From Sphaerochaeta sp. UBA5849 (GTDB lineage: Bacteria > Spirochaetota > Spirochaetia > Sphaerochaetales > Sphaerochaetaceae): 13,929 nucleotides of DNA. Both the position numbers and the translations under genes were made by a program. The notes below the pieces were generated by a model, which ran no database searches, was not told where the DNA came from, and saw only the letters and a program-made list of their open reading frames with translations. Positions 7,521 to 13,929 of the stretch are shown here, piece by piece (positions within the stretch are counted from its first letter, which is position 1; every line of letters begins with the position of its first letter). The stretch is taken from positions 1 through 13,929 of the forward strand of contig DJGJ01000014.1 in assembly GCA_002432715.1 (NCBI GenBank), in the 5' to 3' direction.

Positions 7521-7559
7521 TTTCACGAATTAACAATAAGGCTACGCTCAAGCGTGAAA
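7521..7559. promoter_or_regulatory. Overlapping inverted repeats between two island genes
   Basis: TTTCACG (7521-7527) can pair with CGTGAAA (7553-7559). Alternatively ACGCT (7544-7548) can pair with AGCGT (7551-7555). The two hairpins share bases and exclude each other. They lie in the 119-base gap between the 76-residue gene and the glycosylase-like gene. They could form an attenuator-like switch or a protein-binding site, but no terminator T-run is present. Confidence 0.3.
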
Positions 7560-7604
7560 AACGAGAGGTTCAGCATAGAGTACCTTTTGGGCAATACTTT
7601 CTGA

Positions 7605-7835
7605 CTAACTTCGCTTTACCCAAGAACGTCCATCACTTGTTGAATAGTACAAGCCTTTTGATGTCATCGCTAATATCTCCTTACCATTGTCAGTAAGATC
7701 CGAAAAATCCCCACAGGCACTACTCGAGTACCTTGTAATCCAGGACCTGCCATCACTTGTTGAATACTCAATTTTCTGTTTGTTACTTGGGCAAATCCTG
7801 ATAATCTCTTTTCCCCTTTTAATCATTTGGCTCAT
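7605..7835 (-). CDS. 76-residue protein with two YSTSDGRSW repeats
   Basis: A small soluble protein built from two similar units. Each ends in the motif YSTSDGRSW followed by one or two residues and R (residues about 24-35 and 64-75). The linker between them contains FSDLTDNGKEILAMTSKGL. The repeat resembles a single blade of a beta-propeller (BNR/sialidase-like 'S-x-D-x-G-x-x-W' pattern), so the protein may oligomerise into a propeller; this is inference. The start is well supported by TAGGAGG six bases upstream. It follows the helicase-nuclease gene by 71 bases and is probably in the same transcript. Similar tiny proteins occur in phage and accessory regions, but I cannot assign a function. 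Confidence 0.7.
   Translation of the reverse strand: MSQMIKRGKEIIRICPSNKQKIEYSTSDGRSWITRYSSSACGDFSDLTDNGKEILAMTSKGLYYSTSDGRSWVKRS
7630..7766. repeat. 17-bp direct repeat inside the 76-residue gene
   Basis: CCATCACTTGTTGAATA occurs at 7630-7646 and again at 7750-7766, exactly 120 bases (40 codons) apart. It encodes the YSTSDG core of the two protein repeats. Identity at silent positions suggests a recent internal duplication or gene conversion. Confidence 0.85.
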
Positions 7836-7906
7836 TTAAATCCTCCTACTTATCACTTAAGGTTTCAAAATCATTCTTCCTCAGCCGATCTGTGAATAAA
7901 CCTGAA

Positions 7907-10822
7907 TCAAAGCTTTTTGATTGATCCAATAGCTAAAGAGTGTGGATACTTAAAAACGACCTCTCTTTTTTGTTTAGTTTTAAGATACACACAACCTTTC
8001 CCAAATCTATTGACGACACAGATTCCGTAGAGATCAACTTGAACCTTATCCCCAATCCTGAGCTCAGCCACAGGAGGGGTTTCTGCTGCCAAGGAAGCCC
8101 CTTTGTCTTCCATCTTCCTCGTTGTTGAAGTATTGATCGATGGAGTCTTCTTAATAAGCACTACTTTCGGCTTCAATGGAGTTTCAATCTCTGGGATATC
8201 AGAATTCTTTATGACAGGTTTTGAATGCTGCTGTTCTTGTCGTTCCGAAGTCTTCGTAGAAGAAAGAGGCTTTGTCTCAGGTATAACCGGCCCATAATCC
8301 GCTTGATGTGCATAGAGAGCTTGGTAGTCGTCTGGAGTTAAAACTGTAGACCAACCACCAACAGGCTCCCCAGCATGCTTGTTTATACCTGTGTATTCCA
8401 AGCTTGCCTCTTCATAGCGTCGGAACTTAAAAATAGCATCATTCCATATATCCTCATTGAAAAGGCCGATCGATTTAAGCAACTCGAAATCCTTCACATA
8501 CAACCCTGTGACTTTTTTGAAGAGTCCTGGCTCCAGTTTGGTTATGACATCCTGTAGGGTTACTTCTCGGTAATCAGTCAAGTACATGAAAATCGGAATG
8601 CGAGTTGAGAATTTGATGAGTTTTTCCTGGATCTCTTTCCGCTTGCTTTTGTATTCCTTCTCAGCCTCGCTGAGCTCCTTTTTCTCATCCTTTGACTTTC
8701 CGTCCAAACCTTCCTTCTTGGCTTTCTTAACCGCCTCAGATTTATTGATGATTGTCTCAATTTCACTATTCAGATTCCTGAAGCCCTCCATACTCATGAG
8801 TGCAGCCAGAGCCTTTGGATTTGCCAGAAGTCGAGCAAGAACATCATTGGTTACATTGACGAGAAGAGCAGATTCCCACCGACGTGCAAGCAACGTCGCT
8901 GAGGTTCCGGACATTGCGATGTCAAGAATCTCCCCAGCATCGATCTGCCTAAGCATATTGCCTTCGTAGGAGAGGACCGGAAGGAATTTGATGAACTCTC
9001 CGACCTTGGTCTCAGGATTTTTTTCCTTTGTGTTTAGCCTGCAGCTGTATTCTGATAGCTGCCTGAGAGTCCTGTTAGGAGCAAAGTCAAATACATAACA
9101 TTCTTCCTTGATAATTTCCTTTCCTGCAGTCCAAGGTGATTGAACTCGAAAGGCCGCCTGGAAGTAAGATTCGGGTTGCTTGAGATTCCTCAGCATGAAA
9201 ATACCTGTCCAAGGCTTTACAGTTACTCCCGTTGTCAGCTTTCCACAGGTGAGTGTGATGGTCTGCGTTTTCAATGGATCTTCCATCGCTCTCTCAACTG
9301 GGATCATTGCTTCCGCACCTTGTCCAGCCTCGCTTCCTGCCGCTACCACCACCCTGTATGAGTGATAGAAGCTATTCTGCTTTTGTTTCAGGAGATTTTT
9401 CATTGCATAGCAGGTGTCAACCGAGGGCATGTACCAGAGGGTGTGGTTGAGTACTTGTCGGAGTCTAATATCGGAAAAAGGAAATGGTGATCTTCGTCCA
9501 GTTTTCAGGTCCTCAGCCGATGTCTCGAAGTACTGGCCCCGAAGCAGGTCCAACCATTTTTGCACATAAGCTTCAAAAACAAAGCGCGCTTCCTTCTTTT
9601 TCCCTTCGGTTGAAAAAAAGACATTCAAGTCGAATTCGTTGAACTCGCCCTGCATGGCAATCTTTCTGATTGCCTCAGGCATCTTGTAGGTGAGCATTAC
9701 CATCCGAGGAAGAGCAGCATAAGGATTTGATCCTTGGGAATCATCCCATTCTTCCTTCGCTCTCTGTTCATCAGAATATGTCCATGAGAATATCTGCTCT
9801 TCTATGAATTCGCCTGAATTGATTGCCCTGAATGGAGTTCCTGATAGGAATAAATAATGGCTTGTTGAAATGGGAAGAAAGGATTCGTCATAGACACTGT
9901 CAGGGTCATACTTTTCTTCTTCAAGCAGCTCAATTTCTTGTTCGTCATCTTCCTTCTCGAACAGCTCCTTCGCTTTTTCTCTCCAAGCACCGAAATGGTA
10001 CTCGTCGAATATTACCAGATCCCAGTGAGTTGCATGTATCCATTCATTGTGAGCCTTGATGGTTCCCGTTGCCCTATCAACCCCAAGGAGGTCCTGAAAA
10101 GAGCCGAAACAAACTATTGGTTTGCTTTTATCGGCAAGAGCGTATTGTTCATCAATATCATCAGTGAAAAGTGTTGACGCTGTGGGGCGTGAGATAAACT
10201 GCCAACCTTCGAAATCAACATGGGTCGAAAGGTCATCTCTCCATGCTCCCCTTACTGCCGGCTTAAACGTGAGAACTAGAATCTTCTTGTAATCCATTAA
10301 TTTGGCAAGTTGATAGGCTGCAAAGGTCTTTCCAAAGCGCATCTTCGCATTCCAGAGATATTTTGGGATTCGGCCACTCCCATCCTGCTCTGCTGATTCA
10401 TAATATGCTTTGGTGTGAACAACGGCATCCTCTTGCTCTGGACGCATCTTGAAATCAAGAGTTCGGTCGGTAGCTGTCACCAACCTGTGCTTGACAGCAT
10501 GCACAGCCTTTTTCAAATCCTCAATCGTACACTTGTACCACTCACCACCAACACAAGGACAATGCATGGATTCCAGCATCCTATGGACTTCATGATCCCT
10601 GAATACGGAACCATCAGCACGCATTGCACTTTCGGTAAATTCTATTCGATAGGGAGGCTCATTTCCTGGACGGATTGTTGGATACTGTTCCCTTACGCGT
10701 ATCTCAACATCATCTCGTGTCGTATCTCCTACCTTGTAATACCCCTTGTACTGGTCTTCAGTGTAAGCATAAATCTGGGGATTTATTGTAGAGTCTCGAC
10801 CAGGAAAGAGTTCTTTAGGCAT
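7907..10822 (-). CDS. Restriction protein: GIY-YIG-like nuclease domain plus SF2 helicase
   Basis: This protein of about 971 residues is the likely restriction subunit. Numbering is from an open upstream ATG at 10837. An N-terminal GIY-YIG-like domain (T5orf172/MUG113 type) shows IYAYTE (22-27), GYYKVGDTTRDDVEIRVR (32-49), E83 and GGEWYKC (97-103). An SF2 helicase core follows: Walker A-like MRFGKT (166-171), DEYH (278-281), SGTP (332-335), and a motif VI-like YFQAAFRVQSPW (558-569). A lysine/glutamate-rich coiled-coil-like stretch lies near 715-750, and the C-terminal part is unassigned. The start at 10822 is preferred: GGAG lies nine bases before it and the ATG is one base after the methyltransferase stop. 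Coupling to two methyltransferases fits a translocating restriction enzyme that spares methylated host DNA. Confidence 0.85.
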   Translation of the reverse strand: MPKELFPGRDSTINPQIYAYTEDQYKGYYKVGDTTRDDVEIRVREQYPTIRPGNEPPYRIEFTESAMRADGSVFRDHEVHRMLESMHCPCVGGEWYKCTIEDLKKAVHAVKHRLVTATDRTLDFKMRPEQEDAVVHTKAYYESAEQDGSGRIPKYLWNAKMRFGKTFAAYQLAKLMDYKKILVLTFKPAVRGAWRDDLSTHVDFEGWQFISRPTASTLFTDDIDEQYALADKSKPIVCFGSFQDLLGVDRATGTIKAHNEWIHATHWDLVIFDEYHFGAWREKAKELFEKEDDEQEIELLEEEKYDPDSVYDESFLPISTSHYLFLSGTPFRAINSGEFIEEQIFSWTYSDEQRAKEEWDDSQGSNPYAALPRMVMLTYKMPEAIRKIAMQGEFNEFDLNVFFSTEGKKKEARFVFEAYVQKWLDLLRGQYFETSAEDLKTGRRSPFPFSDIRLRQVLNHTLWYMPSVDTCYAMKNLLKQKQNSFYHSYRVVVAAGSEAGQGAEAMIPVERAMEDPLKTQTITLTCGKLTTGVTVKPWTGIFMLRNLKQPESYFQAAFRVQSPWTAGKEIIKEECYVFDFAPNRTLRQLSEYSCRLNTKEKNPETKVGEFIKFLPVLSYEGNMLRQIDAGEILDIAMSGTSATLLARRWESALLVNVTNDVLARLLANPKALAALMSMEGFRNLNSEIETIINKSEAVKKAKKEGLDGKSKDEKKELSEAEKEYKSKRKEIQEKLIKFSTRIPIFMYLTDYREVTLQDVITKLEPGLFKKVTGLYVKDFELLKSIGLFNEDIWNDAIFKFRRYEEASLEYTGINKHAGEPVGGWSTVLTPDDYQALYAHQADYGPVIPETKPLSSTKTSERQEQQHSKPVIKNSDIPEIETPLKPKVVLIKKTPSINTSTTRKMEDKGASLAAETPPVAELRIGDKVQVDLYGICVVNRFGKGCVYLKTKQKREVVFKYPHSLAIGSIKKL

Positions 10823-10823
10823 T

Positions 10824-12338
10824 TTACATTTCTCCAATATCTTTTATCTTTGAATCGATTAAGTGCCACTCTTCTTCAGATATACCCCAAAGTCTACAGA
10901 GATATGCATCTGTAAACTTCTGATCATATTTTGGAAATGCGGGAATAAAAGCAAAACTCTTGATAGATATATGCTGTGAAACAACGGTTTGAAGGAGCAA
11001 GAAGCGAACAACCTTGGTTAAAAGGTAGGATTTATAGCTTTCAGTTTCCTCTTTCGTATTAAATGCACCAGCTACCAACCAAGTTTCTGTACAACAAGAT
11101 CCTGGTTCAGCAATCCTTGTATTCCCTTCATAAAAAAATCCTACAGGTTTGGTAAAATCTGTTTGTCCCGCAATTGGAGCAGCTGGAATTAGAAATTTCC
11201 ACTTGTTTAGGTATCCCCTTGAATCATCAACATCTTCAACACGGGCAAACTTATAGCCAATTTTTTGAATGAACCAGCAAGGAATCCCTTGATTTTGTGG
11301 TTCATAGTTTGAAGGGAGGCCGAATGGTTTTCTAGGTGAAACAATGCTAGACAAGGTTTCTTTTCCTTGATTCAATTTTGTTACTTTTCTCACGATATCA
11401 AGAGCTCTATTATTTCTTATGAAGGTATCAAATTCATTCAGCTTTCTAATCTCTGTATTTTCACCTTCTGGCGATTTATTCGTAATCATGCAAGAGCCAG
11501 GATTATCTCTGTCCCAAAGAAAATAGCAAGCACCACCTGCTAAATCAACCCCTGGGAAAACGTCCTTAAAATTCTCATAATCAACAAGTTTTCGTATACG
11601 GTCATCGCCAAGCATGGTAGCCCGAAATTCATCCAAACCCTTCCCACCAGAAAACCATCTGGAGGGAATAATCATCGATAAATATCTTGGTTTCAACTTC
11701 TTCGCTTGTTCAACAAATAGTTGGTATATTGGCCTTGCGCTCCTTCCACTTCCACCATCATCTAACTGATAGGGAGGATTAGAAATAATTAAATCAAACT
11801 TCACTTTAGCTAATTCCTCAGTATTTTTAATATGTATAAATTCATAAGCATGAGTTTCTAGCTCTATGCCTCTATCGAACTGTTCTTTTGAAACACCACA
11901 GAATTGACATTTCCCATCACCATCCCAAGCATGTTCAATCCGATTGAACCGAATATTGCCTGTTGCCCCTTCAAACGAGGTAACAGAGTAAATACTGTTC
12001 GCATTCTTGCTACAATAAAGACTCCGTCTAGCTAATAAACTGGTCAATTCTGTGATTGCGATCCCATATAGTTGTTTGTGAAAAATGTGGTCAATGCGGT
12101 CCTGCCGGTCGGGAATGCTATCCTTCAAACCATCCAGAAGGCGCTTTGCAATTTCTCTCAGGAAAATACCAGACTTACAAGCAGGATCCAGGAATCTGGC
12201 ATTGGGATCTCTAAACAATTCTTGTGGTAGCATATCCAGCATCGCGTTTGCTACTTCAGGAGGAGTCAAGACCTCATCGTTGGACAAGTTTGCTAGACAT
12301 GACAAAACGTCGGGGTTATGGTTTAATCGCTCTGACAC
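10824..12338 (-). CDS. N6-adenine DNA methyltransferase with NPPY motif
   Basis: This 504-residue protein carries a motif X-like NDEVLTPPEVANAML (20-34), SAM-binding FLDPACKSGIFL (49-60) with K in place of the usual second glycine, and the catalytic NPPYQ (187-191) of N6-adenine methyltransferases. A CQFCG pair lies near 144-148, and the C-terminal half probably recognises the target sequence. The layout fits gamma-class, Eco57I-like modification enzymes. It starts with GTG at 12338, supported by GGAGGG four to five bases upstream, and overlaps the preceding methyltransferase gene by 16 bases. It ends one base before the helicase gene. The likely role is to methylate host recognition sites and so protect against the downstream helicase-nuclease. 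Confidence 0.9.
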   Translation of the reverse strand: MSERLNHNPDVLSCLANLSNDEVLTPPEVANAMLDMLPQELFRDPNARFLDPACKSGIFLREIAKRLLDGLKDSIPDRQDRIDHIFHKQLYGIAITELTSLLARRSLYCSKNANSIYSVTSFEGATGNIRFNRIEHAWDGDGKCQFCGVSKEQFDRGIELETHAYEFIHIKNTEELAKVKFDLIISNPPYQLDDGGSGRSARPIYQLFVEQAKKLKPRYLSMIIPSRWFSGGKGLDEFRATMLGDDRIRKLVDYENFKDVFPGVDLAGGACYFLWDRDNPGSCMITNKSPEGENTEIRKLNEFDTFIRNNRALDIVRKVTKLNQGKETLSSIVSPRKPFGLPSNYEPQNQGIPCWFIQKIGYKFARVEDVDDSRGYLNKWKFLIPAAPIAGQTDFTKPVGFFYEGNTRIAEPGSCCTETWLVAGAFNTKEETESYKSYLLTKVVRFLLLQTVVSQHISIKSFAFIPAFPKYDQKFTDAYLCRLWGISEEEWHLIDSKIKDIGEM

Positions 12339-12988
12339 TGGACCCTCCAGTATTCTATGGGTTTATACTCAGCAATAGGTTGCGGGATATAAGCTCCAAC
12401 CTCTTCATCAAAAGATCCGGAGGAAAGAAACAGGTCTCCCTGCCTCCCGAGGTCTTGCATCTCAAGCATGGTCGCCAGCTCAAAATCCCTTCGCTTCAGC
12501 ATCACTCCAGCTACCAACGACCACTCTGAAAAGATTATTGGTTTGCCGTTTTTCTGAAGAAGGGAGAGGGCATCACCACATAAAATATTTCTATGAAATA
12601 TAAATCTTGCAGCTTCACGACACACATCTGTGGCATCTTTGCCCATATTGCTCGTATAGGCTTCATTCCAGATACCGAACAACCGCTCCCTGCAATGCTG
12701 AGCATTGTCCTCAAGCAACTCAACGCCATACATGCTGGAGACAGCAACGATGGAATATTTTTCATAATCACTGTGATTCTTGCAATATCGGCTTTTTACG
12801 GTACCCAGCTTCCGATTCAATATCTCTGCAAGGAAGTTCCCATCGCCGCATGCTGGTTCAAGTACGCGGCTATCTATACGTTCTGTTTCATCTTTGACTA
12901 AGTCACACATGGCTTTGACTTCACGCTCGTGCGTGAAGACCTCGCCAAAATCAGCAACCCTATCCTTGGATTTGATTAAATTGGACAT
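12323..12988 (-). CDS. Small methyltransferase-fold subunit lacking NPPY
   Basis: This 221-residue protein has a motif X-like FGEVFTHEREVKAM (14-27), SAM-binding VLEPACGDGNFLAEIL (42-57), YGVEL (87-91) with the ribose-contacting acid, and ILCGDAL (135-141). Where an NPPY catalytic loop would be expected there is only IIFSEWSLVAG (151-161), so it probably does not methylate adenine in the usual way. It may be a SAM-binding or specificity partner of the larger methyltransferase; that is inference. The longer frame reaching to 13159 is rejected because its first 57 residues are antisense to a plus-strand gene. The start at 12988 sits right after an extended -10 box, with no ribosome binding site. 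It is the first gene of the island operon. Confidence 0.8.
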   Translation of the reverse strand: MSNLIKSKDRVADFGEVFTHEREVKAMCDLVKDETERIDSRVLEPACGDGNFLAEILNRKLGTVKSRYCKNHSDYEKYSIVAVSSMYGVELLEDNAQHCRERLFGIWNEAYTSNMGKDATDVCREAARFIFHRNILCGDALSLLQKNGKPIIFSEWSLVAGVMLKRRDFELATMLEMQDLGRQGDLFLSSGSFDEEVGAYIPQPIAEYKPIEYWRVQCQSD

Positions 12989-12994
12989 GCTTGT

Positions 12995-13024
12995 ACTATA
13001 ACACATTGCCATTTCTATTACCAA
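12995..13024 (-). promoter_or_regulatory. Candidate extended -10 promoter of the restriction-modification operon
   Basis: On the minus strand TTGGTA (13019-13024) is followed after 18 bases by TATAGT (12995-13000). A TG sits one base before the -10 hexamer (an extended -10 box). The expected transcription start falls about seven bases downstream, at or next to the A of the ATG at 12988, so the first gene may be translated from a leaderless mRNA. Confidence 0.5.
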
Positions 13025-13035
13025 ACATAAAACCA

Positions 13036-13045
13036 GATAGTTAAC
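13036..13045 (+). repeat. Right copy of 10-bp direct repeat flanking the island
   Basis: GATAGTTAAC, identical to 6705-6714. It lies just upstream of the promoter of the restriction-modification operon and before the plus-strand phage-type genes begin. This is where the right end of the inserted island would be expected. Confidence 0.4.
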
Positions 13046-13123
13046 AATTGTGGTCAATATCGACTTGCAATCCTTACCGACAAGAGCGTACATACACATA
13101 CCAAAAAGCAAGGAGACCAAAGC

Positions 13124-13291
13124 ATGTGCAAGGATTGGACCAAAGAGGAACTTGAGCAAGCAAGCAACGCCATGATGGCAAACGGGCAGATGGGATACGA
13201 GGAATTCTGCAAACAGCTTACAGACGGGGTGTTCGAGATCAAGGGCTCCGAAAAGACAGACGATGAGACCGACAAGGAGGTGCGCTCATGA
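13124..13291 (+). CDS. Small phage-type hypothetical protein, 55 residues
   Basis: The protein (MCKDWTKEELEQASNAMMAN..., rich in charged residues) has a helical, soluble look and no recognised domain. AAGGAG lies eight bases before the ATG. Its stop overlaps the start of the next gene (ATGA at 13288-13291), so the two are translated together. The neighbours suggest it belongs to an early or replication module of a prophage or related element. It is too short for a functional call. Confidence 0.7.
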   Translation: MCKDWTKEELEQASNAMMANGQMGYEEFCKQLTDGVFEIKGSEKTDDETDKEVRS

Positions 13292-13641
13292 GGATGGTCA
13301 TCCCCTACCGCATCAGCACCAAGCAACGCAAGAAACTGACCGACGATATCGCGGATGCATTGAACACCCTGCCCAGGTACATGATGTACCCCACCTGCAA
13401 CTATGAGATCGGAGAGTGCGTCCTGGACCGTAGCGGCAAGCTCGGCATTCCCGAGAGCATGGACGATGCAACGGTGAGGAAGCTTCTGGAACACCTGAAG
13501 AACCGCGGCTACGAGAGCGACGGGATCGAGGAGGCAGACAAGCTCACAATCAATCTGCCCCGAGCAGACTTCACTGATGATCAGCACTCGAGCGCAAGAC
13601 GGACCTGTACATCATCGACCGAGAGAACGTGCAGTGGCTGA
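13288..13641 (+). pseudogene. Virulence-related-type phage protein, N-terminal fragment
   Basis: The first 97 or so residues (MRMVIPYRISTKQRKKLTDD..., PRYMMYPTCNYEIGECVLDRSG, a TVRKLLEHLKNRGY helix) resemble the 'virulence-related' proteins found in Firmicutes prophages: an N-terminal alpha/beta part, then a residue pattern of a sheet with Y-x-I/V-G. Those proteins are usually longer, near 180-200 residues. After DFTDDQ, near base 13580, the frame enters sequence that in another frame is clearly helicase (residues 98-117 here are nonsense). The 3' half therefore appears to have been lost by deletion. The function of the family is unknown to me. Confidence 0.6.
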
Positions 13642-13886
13642 TCGAGGAGAGCACTCTGCCCTTCGACTTTGACATGGTTGTCATCGATGAGCTCTCATCG
13701 TTCAAGAACCACCGCTCCAAGCGATCCAGGGCATTGATGAAACGCCGCCCGGGGATCCGTCGCATCGTGGGCCTGACCGGCACCCCAGCCAGCAACGGAC
13801 TGATCGACCTGTGGGCCCAATTCAAGCTCCTGGACAAGGGGGTGAGGCTGGGAAGGTTCATCGGCTCCTACCGGAAGGTGTTATGA
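13581..13886 (+). pseudogene. SNF2-type helicase fragment, motifs II-III only
   Basis: The frame beginning LERKTDLYIIDRENVQWLIE follows directly after two stop codons (13575-13580). It continues through DMVVIDELSSFKNHRSKRSR (motif II region) and RIVGLTGTPASNGLIDLWAQ (motif III), then FKLLDKGVRLGRFIGSYRK. These blocks are those of the SNF2-type helicases of phages. The ATP-binding Walker A region before it is missing. After SYRK (about 13880) the match ends in VL and a stop, where the family would continue with a Y-F segment. The fragment is about 100 residues of a protein normally near 450, so it cannot work as a helicase. Confidence 0.8.
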
Positions 13887-13929
13887 TTCCGATGGCTTCT
13901 CCCACAAGATTCGATAATCTCCCATAGAA

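Noticed and set aside
7905..7922. Terminator at the end of the helicase gene (AATCAAA/TTTGATT palindrome over the stop codon).
   Set aside because: The stem is weak, A+T-only apart from two G/C pairs, and no T-run follows on the minus strand. The next gene is close and probably co-transcribed.
12989..13159. N-terminal hydrophobic extension of the small methyltransferase (57 residues that look like membrane segments).
   Set aside because: It is antisense to the start of the intact 55-residue plus-strand gene and crosses the likely promoter and the 10-bp repeat. The methyltransferase homology begins only after 12988.
13054..13587. Minus-strand frame of 177 codons.
   Set aside because: It is antisense to two overlapping plus-strand genes with good starts and ATGA coupling, and no domain is visible.
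1..13929. CRISPR array, tRNA, rRNA or retron-like reverse transcriptase.
   Set aside because: I found no regularly spaced repeats, no cloverleaf-type sequence and no reverse-transcriptase motif in any listed frame.

Overview
This is a mosaic accessory region, roughly half G+C, from an anaerobe-like bacterium. The host cannot be fixed from the sequence alone. The serine-recombinase module and the phage-type genes recall mobile elements of Clostridia-like Firmicutes and of Sphaerochaeta-like spirochaetes (an impression, low confidence). There are no rRNA, tRNA or housekeeping genes and no CRISPR array. The window reads as layers of mobile DNA, several of them broken, carrying two separate sets of defence-type genes.

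Layout. (1) 148-1371 (+): an intact ISAzo13-type DDE transposase, followed by about 670 bases (1372-2044) with no gene I can support. (2) 2045-3943 (-): a compact operon of a nuclease with an N-terminal EVE/PUA-like domain and a C-terminal PD-(D/E)xK domain, a 42-residue overlapping small ORF, and a 233-residue protein resembling the DUF6994 family. A plausible promoter lies at 3973-4001. (3) 4174-6600 (+): a serine-recombinase module made of an HTH/double-zinc-finger protein, a SHOCT-like protein, a large serine recombinase broken by a one-base insertion near 4979, and a second recombinase cut off near 6600 inside its catalytic domain. (4) about 6700-13045 (-): a restriction-modification island. 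Reading in the direction of transcription it holds a small methyltransferase, an NPPY methyltransferase, a GIY-YIG/SF2-helicase protein, a 76-residue repeat protein and a uracil-DNA-glycosylase-like protein. The first three genes overlap or abut. A 10-bp direct repeat, GATAGTTAAC, sits on both sides of the island (6705-6714 and 13036-13045). (5) 13124-13886 (+): remains of a phage-type early module: an intact 55-residue protein, the N-terminal half of a virulence-related-type protein, and a motif II-III fragment of a SNF2-type helicase joined by an apparent deletion.

How it fits together. Modules 3 and 5 have the same orientation and a similar style (overlapping ATGA junctions, G+C-rich codons). 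They look like parts of one decayed prophage or integrative element. The restriction-modification island has opposite polarity and is more A+T-rich. It separates the two modules and appears to have been inserted or rearranged into the recombinase region. The most interesting parts are the EVE-nuclease/small-ORF/DUF6994-like cassette, which may be a modification-dependent defence system, and the presence of a glycosylase-like gene and a small repeat protein downstream of a helicase-type restriction system with two methyltransferases.
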